Of a stretch of DNA of 64,000 nucleotides, positions 58,742 to 64,000 are shown in pieces (the stretch's first letter is position 1; each line of letters starts with the position of its first letter). A program made the translations under genes and the position numbers. Source of the stretch: Methylococcales bacterium (GTDB lineage Bacteria > Pseudomonadota > Gammaproteobacteria > Methylococcales > Methylomonadaceae). Under the pieces are notes generated by a model, which was not told where the DNA came from, did not search any database, and was given only the letters and a program-made list of their open reading frames with translations. The DNA lies in NCBI GenBank assembly GCA_030949405.1, contig JAUZSN010000002.1, positions 2,838,553 to 2,902,552 on the forward strand. The letters are read 5' to 3'.

Positions 58742-59491
58742 ATGCTTCCTTACTTCCCAGATCCTAACGCTACTATAACGCACAACTACCGTGATTATAT
58801 TATTAGCTTCGTTACTTTTATCAGTGTCACCATTGCACTCACTTATGATGGAAGTGCGCCCTTAGCGCATCAAAAAATAATGGCTGTTATTGCATGGGCT
58901 ATCTTAATCACGATGCTTTGGGGAGAAAATACACTCGTTAGAACACAAGTCTTAGTTGCAATGATTTTTGCAACCCTCGGTGAAAACTTTGCCTCCCTTT
59001 ATATGGAAGGTTATATTTATCGTTTTCGGAATATCCCCGCCTACATTCCAGCAGGTCATGGCATTGTCTACTTAACAGCCGTTGCATTAGGACGGTCAGG
59101 ATTTTTTCAACGTTATGCTCGAAAAATATCTATTTTTGTGGTGATTGTTGGCGGACTATGGGCGATAAGAGGCGTGAGTCCCTACACTGAACGCGCTGAT
59201 GCCATTGGTCTTGTCCTTTTTATTATTTTCTTAGTCTGTTTATTTAAAGGCCGTTCACCCATGGTTTACCTAGGGGCATTTTTTATTACCTCATGGCTAG
59301 AATTAGTCGGAACGCAAGCTGGAACATGGGCATGGGTTGGCATAGATCCCGTAACAGGATTAAGCCAAGGAAATCCACCCAGTGGAATTGCCGCATGGTA
59401 TTGCTTAGTCGATGCGGTTGCAATGGCAGGGGCCACCCCGATGCTTAAATTATTTAAACCTTTTTTATCCTCCTCCTCACCATCCGTTTAA
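58742..59491 (+). CDS. Polytopic membrane protein of unknown function
   Basis: 249 residues with about seven hydrophobic spans. Charged residues in or near the spans include GENTLVRTQ, LGENFASLYMEG, and the histidine in IPAGHGIVYLT. The last part has a Trp-rich stretch (GTWAWVGIDP, GIAAWYC). I do not recognise the family. The gene has weak upstream signals and a hairpin terminator after it. Confidence 0.7.
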   Translation: MLPYFPDPNATITHNYRDYIISFVTFISVTIALTYDGSAPLAHQKIMAVIAWAILITMLWGENTLVRTQVLVAMIFATLGENFASLYMEGYIYRFRNIPAYIPAGHGIVYLTAVALGRSGFFQRYARKISIFVVIVGGLWAIRGVSPYTERADAIGLVLFIIFLVCLFKGRSPMVYLGAFFITSWLELVGTQAGTWAWVGIDPVTGLSQGNPPSGIAAWYCLVDAVAMAGATPMLKLFKPFLSSSSPSV

Positions 59492-59534
59492 ACCGACAAA
59501 ACAGACCATCAGAATACTGTTTTTAAAGCCTTAT

Positions 59535-59558
59535 AGCCGACAAAAAATGTCGGCTTTT
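59535..59558. terminator. Hairpin terminator between convergent genes
   Basis: 8-bp perfect stem (59535-59542 with 59549-59556) with a T run on the plus side, between the membrane protein and ygfZ. Confidence 0.75.
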
Positions 59559-59564
59559 CAACGA

Positions 59565-60497
59565 CTAGATCACCTGTAAATTATCTATTTCCCCTCTCAC
59601 CGTTTGCATTACAACCAGTAATTTTTGTTTACCTTCAAAATCAGACCTTTTAATAATTTTGCCCACTAACTCGCCTTGTTGATTGATAACATTCCCTGCC
59701 TCAAAATTAGTTTCAACGGCTGCCTCTGCACTGACTAAACTACGTTTTGCTTTCCCTAAATAATGAGTTCTAGCAACCACTTCTTGCCCTGTATAACAGC
59801 CTTTATCAAAGCTAATCCCCCCAAACTTATCTATATTTAACATTTGCGGAATATGATTTTCACTACTATTTTGATCTAACCATGCAATGCCTGCAGAAAT
59901 ATCTAAATAATCCCAAAGAATCGAATTTTGAACCTGTAAACCCTCTTCAAGCCATTGACACCAACGCTCTATACTCTTCTCAACCGTAGTTAGCATTAAA
60001 TAACGTGAATTAGGCAACTTAATCAGTTCATGATTACGGGTAAAATCACTCGTTGGCGCACTCGAATCATTAAGTTGCTCAAATGAACAGGCTAATCCTG
60101 TCAAACAATATTCATTATCTATCGCCTGAATCACAACATCTGAACGCATAACATACATTTGTAATTTCTTCTGTACTTTATCCCGCAATACCGTGGGTAA
60201 AACTAAAAAGAAATCATCATTTTCCTTGAAAATCAACAACGTTGAAATCGTTCGTCCTTTTGCATTACAAAATGCAGCAAAAAAACTATTTTCAGCATTT
60301 AACGTAGTCATATCACAGGTCAATTGCCCTTGCAAAAAGCTTAAGGCATCCTTACCTACGACCTTTAACGCAGTTAATTGTGGAATGGGGTAGAGAGCAG
60401 GGGTTAAGTTCTTTGGACCTTCCGTAAATTGAATATTACCTTCATCTAAAAAAGTCGCTTTTTGAGAACGTAAAAAATCTAACCAACTTGAATTCAT
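59565..60497 (-). CDS. ygfZ: Folate-binding Fe-S maintenance protein YgfZ
   Basis: 310 residues. The signature KGCYTGQEVVARTHYLG is intact with its conserved cysteine. The N-terminal GQLTCDMTTL and GRTISTLLIF follow the GcvT-like fold. YgfZ supports repair or assembly of some Fe-S enzymes such as MiaB. Confidence 0.93.
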   Translation of the reverse strand: MNSSWLDFLRSQKATFLDEGNIQFTEGPKNLTPALYPIPQLTALKVVGKDALSFLQGQLTCDMTTLNAENSFFAAFCNAKGRTISTLLIFKENDDFFLVLPTVLRDKVQKKLQMYVMRSDVVIQAIDNEYCLTGLACSFEQLNDSSAPTSDFTRNHELIKLPNSRYLMLTTVEKSIERWCQWLEEGLQVQNSILWDYLDISAGIAWLDQNSSENHIPQMLNIDKFGGISFDKGCYTGQEVVARTHYLGKAKRSLVSAEAAVETNFEAGNVINQQGELVGKIIKRSDFEGKQKLLVVMQTVRGEIDNLQVI

Positions 60498-60553
60498 AAT
60501 TATCCGTATTTATCTAAAAAAATAAATTATAACTCAATATACTGGCGAGACTA

Positions 60554-60680
60554 ATGCAAATAGAGGGTAAATCGCATAACGACTGGAGGCGTTATCTCGC
60601 TATGCTCGATAAGCTTGACCATCCTACTTGGTCGTTTATTAAGTATTTTATCAGGCGTTTTTATAATGTTAGTATTTTTC
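60554..60680 (+). pseudogene. 5' fragment of an unknown gene cut by IS66
   Basis: The frame from the ATG at 60554 reads MQIEGKSHNDWRRYLAMLDK and PTWSFIKYFIRRFYNV, which looks like real coding sequence, and then enters the IS66 inverted repeat at 60681. The rest of the gene is not on the other side of the IS, where a group II intron begins instead. I do not recognise the family. Confidence 0.45.
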
Positions 60681-62027
60681 GTATCTACTTTAAATCTCAG
60701 GGTAAAGATAAAATTTCTAAAATAGATTTGACAACATATCATAAAAGAACGAATAGTTACATACTTTGAATATCCACGACCTACAGGCTGAAACTAACGC
60801 CATTTATCAAGAAATCGCTCAAATTGAAAGTAGCGAAGCGCAGGATATTGTCAAAAAAATATTCAATCTTATTGAACGCTTAGCCAGTGATAAATTGTCT
60901 TTAGAAACTGAATTACAGCAACTTCGTGACGAGGTTAATCGCTTAAAAGGTGAGCAGGGAAAGCCTGATATCAAACCCAATAAAAATAATAAGGGTGATG
61001 ATATTTCATCCGAAGACGAACGTAAAAAAGCACAAGTTGACGCGCAAAAAGAAACTAATAACGACACTGAAAATACGGACTCGGATAAGAAAAAACGCCG
61101 CCGTAAACCCAAGATCCCACGAGTTAAAATCGACCAAACGCTAAAATGCCTACTCGACAAAACTGGCTTGCCTAGCGACTTAGTATCTAAAGGCTTTGCG
61201 GAAGTGGTGATTCAAGACATTGTCATCAAAACCAATAATATTAAGTATCTCCGTGAGATTTTTTATTCACCTTCTGAAAATAAGTATTACCGCGCCCAAT
61301 TGCCTGAAGGCGTTCGAGGTCAGGGCGAATTTGGTATTGGAATTCGTAGCTTGATTCCCATGCTTAAGATGATGGGCGTGACCGAAAAACCCATGGTCGG
61401 TTTTTTTGAAAATATTGGCATTGTGGTGTCGCCGACTTATGTTTCTCAGCAATGGACAGGCGGTTATGACTGGGCGCATCAGGAAAAAAGCGAACTTTAT
61501 CGCAGCGGCATTCTCAACAGTGATTATGGACAGATTGATGATACCAGTGCGCGAGTCAACGGTGATAACCACTATTGTCAGGTGGTCTGCAACGACTTGT
61601 TTACCGCTTATTTCACCACCAAACACAAAAACCGTTTATCGGTTCTGGACGTGCTGACCGATTATGCGCCACGCCATTATATCTACAATCAACAGGCTCA
61701 ATCCTTGCTTGACGAGTTCAAGTTAGCTGATAAAGCGCGGGTAAAAGTTGATGCTCAAATACCTGTCAATACAGTGATGAATCAAGAAGACAAGCGCGTG
61801 CGCGAGACATAAGCTTCCAGACTCGAAATGAGAAAGGCACGAAAATCAAAGACAGTTTTATGAGTCTTGCTGAAACGGCTAAAAAACTAGCCGTGAGTTT
61901 TTATGATTATGTTTATGACCGAGTTAGTGGTGAATTCAAAATGCCGTCTATGGCGAATCTTATCGCTCAAAAAGCGCAAAGTTTGCAGGTCTGATATTTG
62001 TTTTACCCTGAAATTTAAAGTAGATAC
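60681..62027 (+). mobile_element. IS66-family element (ISBst12-like), internally deleted copy 1
   Basis: The ends carry a 26-base inverted repeat, GTATCTACTTTAAATYTCAG plus GGTAAA, with one mismatch. Only a tnpC-type transposase is present, as in the ISBst12 group. The 8 bases on either side (TATTTTTC left, GTTTTCAG right) are not a target duplication, so this copy no longer sits in its original site. Confidence 0.85.
60766..61994 (+). pseudogene. IS66 transposase, internal 487-bp deletion (copy 1)
   Basis: The frame starts at a TTG, with an N-terminal coiled coil (QIESSEAQDIVKKIFNL) and a basic linker, then the catalytic domain with GQIDDTSARVNG. Against copy 2, the bases after VNTVMN and before RRQARAR are missing. 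The loss is 487 bp, which is not a multiple of three, so translation ends after QEDKRVRET at 61812. The original C-terminus (SLQV) is still encoded out of frame up to 61994. Confidence 0.85.
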
Positions 62028-62029
62028 GT

Positions 62030-62209
62030 TTTCAGGGTGAAACCAGCATTCATGTACACCATATTATAAGACGGTGTGACGGTGGTGGCGATGCTTTGAG
62101 CAATCTTGTAATGCTACATCCTAACTGTCATCGTCAAGTCCATTACTTGATGAACCTCGATGCAGATACGAATTTTGTATCGGCACATTTAACGGCTGGC
62201 TCTGGATAA
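62030..62209 (+). pseudogene. Group II intron-encoded protein, C-terminal HNH fragment
   Basis: The frame gives FQGETSIHVHHIIRRCDGGG, then DALSNLVMLHPNCHRQVHYL and a stop at 62209. This is the HNH endonuclease end of an intron-encoded reverse transcriptase, with the HH, N and H residues in place. All of the RT domain is missing because IS66 copy 1 abuts the fragment. Confidence 0.75.
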
Positions 62210-62227
62210 CGGGGCTTAGTAAGGCTT

Positions 62228-62302
62228 GAGCCGTGTGCGGTGAAAGTCGCACGCACGGTTCTTAGAGGGCTTCCCCGCCGCGAGGTGGGGCGGCTACTCG
62301 AC
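62228..62302 (+). ncRNA. Group II intron 3' end (domains V and VI)
   Basis: Domain V is the 34-base hairpin at 62228-62261 that starts GAGCCGTGTGCGG and ends CACGGTTC, with the GAAA tetraloop. Domain VI follows, with the CCCCGCC/GGTGGGG stem at about 62270-62290. The 3' splice site is placed at ...CTCGAC (62302), which fits but is not certain. The intron lacks its 5' part and cannot splice. Confidence 0.8.
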
Positions 62303-62308
62303 TTATGT

Positions 62309-62863
62309 TTAAATTCCAAGTATAACCACCAATTCTTGATTCTCAATACTCACATTCTTAAGTACCATTTTTGCTAGTACTTGTTTTGTATCAGTTACAC
62401 GCAAAGTGTAAATAGGATGGTTTTTATAATATGCAGCTAAAGCTTTTGTAAGGGCTTTATTGGTCTTATCTGTATATTTAGGAGGAATACCCTGAATAGT
62501 TAAATGCTCAACAATCGGTTCTGTAAGAAAAAATTGACCCTTCTCAGCTAAATAGACAACTTTCCCAGATACATCTAGTATACCGGCAAGAGACTTAGAA
62601 CTTTTGTTGATATTGATATTAAATACTACATCTAATCCTGCATCCACTCTGCTAGAACCATTTTCAAGATGAACTCTAGGATTTTTAAGTGTTACTTGAA
62701 TGATAAACAAATAGGTTTTCGTTAGCGGTAGTTTTGCCTCAAGTTTACTCTGCATGTCGGACTCAGAAAGCCTAACGACGTATTCTTTGCCAGAAAAATA
62801 GTAATAAGAACCTGCTAACAGAGCAATAAATACGATAATTGTAACTAACGCTATTTTTTTCAT
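62309..62863 (-). CDS. DUF1439-type membrane-anchored protein
   Basis: 184 residues from the ATG at 62863 (MKKIALVTIIVFIALLAGS), one N-terminal span or uncleaved signal, then a beta-rich region (LKNPRVHLENGSSRVDAGLDVVFN, SGKVVYLAEKGQFFL) and the C-terminal IYTLRVTDTKQVLAKMVLKNVSI. The whole pattern fits DUF1439 (YceB-like). No lipobox is seen. The intron 3' end lies 6 bases after its stop, and an attC-like palindrome is 13 bases upstream of its start. Confidence 0.75.
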   Translation of the reverse strand: MKKIALVTIIVFIALLAGSYYYFSGKEYVVRLSESDMQSKLEAKLPLTKTYLFIIQVTLKNPRVHLENGSSRVDAGLDVVFNININKSSKSLAGILDVSGKVVYLAEKGQFFLTEPIVEHLTIQGIPPKYTDKTNKALTKALAAYYKNHPIYTLRVTDTKQVLAKMVLKNVSIENQELVVILGI

Positions 62864-62876
62864 ATTTTCCACTTGA

Positions 62877-62949
62877 ACATAACGCCAAAATCAGCGCGCA
62901 GCTAAAAGTGGCAGGGCTTTTGCGTCAGCAAAAGGCATGACGCTTTTAG
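62877..62949 (-). repeat. attC-like half palindrome upstream of the DUF1439 gene, cut by IS66
   Basis: Read toward the gene, it ends GATTTTGGCGTTATG, like the right end of an integron attC site with core GTTATGT (consensus GTTRRRY), 13 bases before the ATG. CTAAAAG (62902-62908) pairs with CTTTTAG (62943-62949). The second half of the palindrome should follow but IS66 copy 2 starts at 62950. The assignment is inferred from shape and position. Confidence 0.45.
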
Positions 62950-64000
62950 GTATCTACTTTAAATTTCAGGGTAAAACAAATATCAGACCTGCAAACTTTG
63001 CGCTTTTTGAGCGATAAGATTCGCCATAGACGGCATTTTGAATTCACCACTAACTCGGTCATAAACATAATCATAAAAACTCACGGCTAGTTTTTTAGCC
63101 GTTTCAGCAAGACTCATAAAACTGTCTTTGATTTTCGTGCCTTTCTCATTTCGAGTCTGGAAGCTTATGTCTCGCGCACGCGCTTGTCTTCTTGCGCCGA
63201 GTTCGGCTGCATTATTATGTAATGGTAATTTCGGAAGTTCCAAAACTCGCAATAATTCGGTCTTTTTCGCCAGTGTTTTGGCGATGCGATCATTGAGGTC
63301 TTCATAATCGCTTGTGGTTGCAAACAATTCATTAAATCGCGTTAACAACCATGCCTTTTTATCGGGGCTGGGATTTTTTTGATAGTTAAGCAACTCCTTA
63401 TAATACTCCCAATAGAGCCCTCGAAAATCGGCTAATGCTTGCTGATGTATTTCCAGAATTGGACGGAGTTTTTTGTAGTGGCGAGCATCGTGAACCCAGC
63501 ATAACCCCAAATGTTCCGTCAGTAATTTGAATTGCGGCGCATCGTCTGCAAGCAAGGTTTCAATAACAGGAAAATCCGTTTGTTGCTGATAATAGGCAAT
63601 GGCGCAAGCTTCGGTGACATGCGTTGCCTGTCTTACGCCTAAGGTATTTAAGATCGCTAAGTGCAACTTAAATTGCGCTTCATTCATCACTGTATTGACA
63701 GGTATTTGAGCATCAACTTTTGCCCGTGCTTTATCAGCTAACTTGAACTCGTCAAGCAAGGATTGAGCCTGTTGATTGTAGATATAATGGCGTGGCGCAT
63801 AATCGGTCAGCACGTCCAGAACCGATAAACGGTTTTTGTGTTTGGTGGTGAAATAAGCGGTAAACAAGTCGTTGCAGACCACCTGACAATAGTGGTTATC
63901 ACCGTTGACTCGCGCACTGGTATCATCAATCTGCCCGTAATTACTGTTGAGAATACCGCTGCGATAAAGCTCGCTTTTTTCCTGAGACTTAAGCATGGGA
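62950..64000 (-). mobile_element. IS66-family element, copy 2 (partial at window edge)
   Basis: The 26-base inverted repeat starts at 62950 and matches copy 1. The element continues past base 64000. Its orientation is opposite to copy 1. The flank just outside is GCTTTTAG, the candidate 8-base target duplication. Confidence 0.85.
62983..64000 (-). CDS. IS66 transposase (copy 2), partial
   Basis: The open frame runs from the stop at 62983 to the window edge (337 residues from MLKSQEK). It holds the DDE region that copy 1 has (GQIDDTSARVNG) and the part copy 1 lost (LLADDAPQFKLLTEHLG, LCWVHDARHYKKL, NNAAELGARRQAR). Compared with copy 1 it lacks 36 codons between PMLK and EKSELYR, in frame. The N-terminus is outside the window. 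Confidence 0.85.
   Translation of the reverse strand, partial: PMLKSQEKSELYRSGILNSNYGQIDDTSARVNGDNHYCQVVCNDLFTAYFTTKHKNRLSVLDVLTDYAPRHYIYNQQAQSLLDEFKLADKARAKVDAQIPVNTVMNEAQFKLHLAILNTLGVRQATHVTEACAIAYYQQQTDFPVIETLLADDAPQFKLLTEHLGLCWVHDARHYKKLRPILEIHQQALADFRGLYWEYYKELLNYQKNPSPDKKAWLLTRFNELFATTSDYEDLNDRIAKTLAKKTELLRVLELPKLPLHNNAAELGARRQARARDISFQTRNEKGTKIKDSFMSLAETAKKLAVSFYDYVYDRVSGEFKMPSMANLIAQKAQSLQV

Noticed and set aside
61406-61657. Frames antisense to or overlapping IS66 transposase
   Set aside because: They are shadows of the transposase coding sequence.

Overview
The window looks like a low-GC gammaproteobacterial chromosome. Several neighbourhoods are classic for that class: bamD divergent from rluD-pgeF, hemA-prfA-prmC, and lolB-ispE-tRNA(Gln)-prs-rplY-pth. 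A complete aa3-type cytochrome c oxidase operon and a single-domain bacteriohemerythrin point to an aerobic or microaerobic life. The hemerythrin, the low GC and the scattered repeats would suit a methanotroph of the Methylococcales, but no methane-oxidation gene is present, so this is an inference.

Layout. 1-3856 is the oxidase operon on the minus strand (coxB-coxA-small membrane protein-ctaG-coxC, the last cut by the window edge). 4239-8479 holds bacteriohemerythrin, an inverted-repeat element, mpl and a run of decaying genes: a frameshifted ICMT-like methyltransferase, a repeat-flanked gene whose signal peptide is broken, and a DUF4325 protein beside a broken ATPase. 8458-13819 carries tgpA, bamD, rluD, pgeF and a ZIP transporter. 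13867-18391 is a tight four-gene unit: coiled-coil protein, OmpA-domain membrane protein, Ras-like GTPase, sensor kinase with a pseudo-receiver. 18560-21065 is a SMC/RecF-type ATPase overlapping a PIN-domain protein, followed by parA and a parB relic. metH and an IS427-type insertion sequence follow.

26230-43318 is mixed: small membrane proteins, an HTTM/DCC protein, a tRNA, a sensor kinase, ttcA, ygiQ, a GST, a large Hsp70, an orphan TRAP binding protein, a SpoIIAA-like protein, prmC, prfA and hemA. 43464-51651 is housekeeping: TPR lipoprotein, lolB, ispE, tRNA(Gln), prs, rplY, pth, three tRNAs, SRP RNA, dnaX, ebfC and a HIT protein. 51668-52348 is a probable chimeric relic of an ATPase module. 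53917-57068 is a coherent gas-sensing group: two truncated globins around a ferredoxin-type reductase, with a divergent cysteine-rich HTH regulator and a long inverted repeat. 57111-60497 has ppa, a DUF2797 protein, a membrane protein and ygfZ.

60554-64000 is a wrecked mobile region. It holds two internally deleted IS66-type copies in opposite orientation, the 3' end of a group II intron with an HNH fragment, and a DUF1439 gene whose upstream sequence resembles an integron attC palindrome cut by the second IS66 copy.

The best candidates for something new are the coiled-coil/OmpA/GTPase/kinase unit, the globin-reductase-globin-regulator group, the ATPase-PIN pair, and the attC/intron/IS66 composite. 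No CRISPR array was seen.
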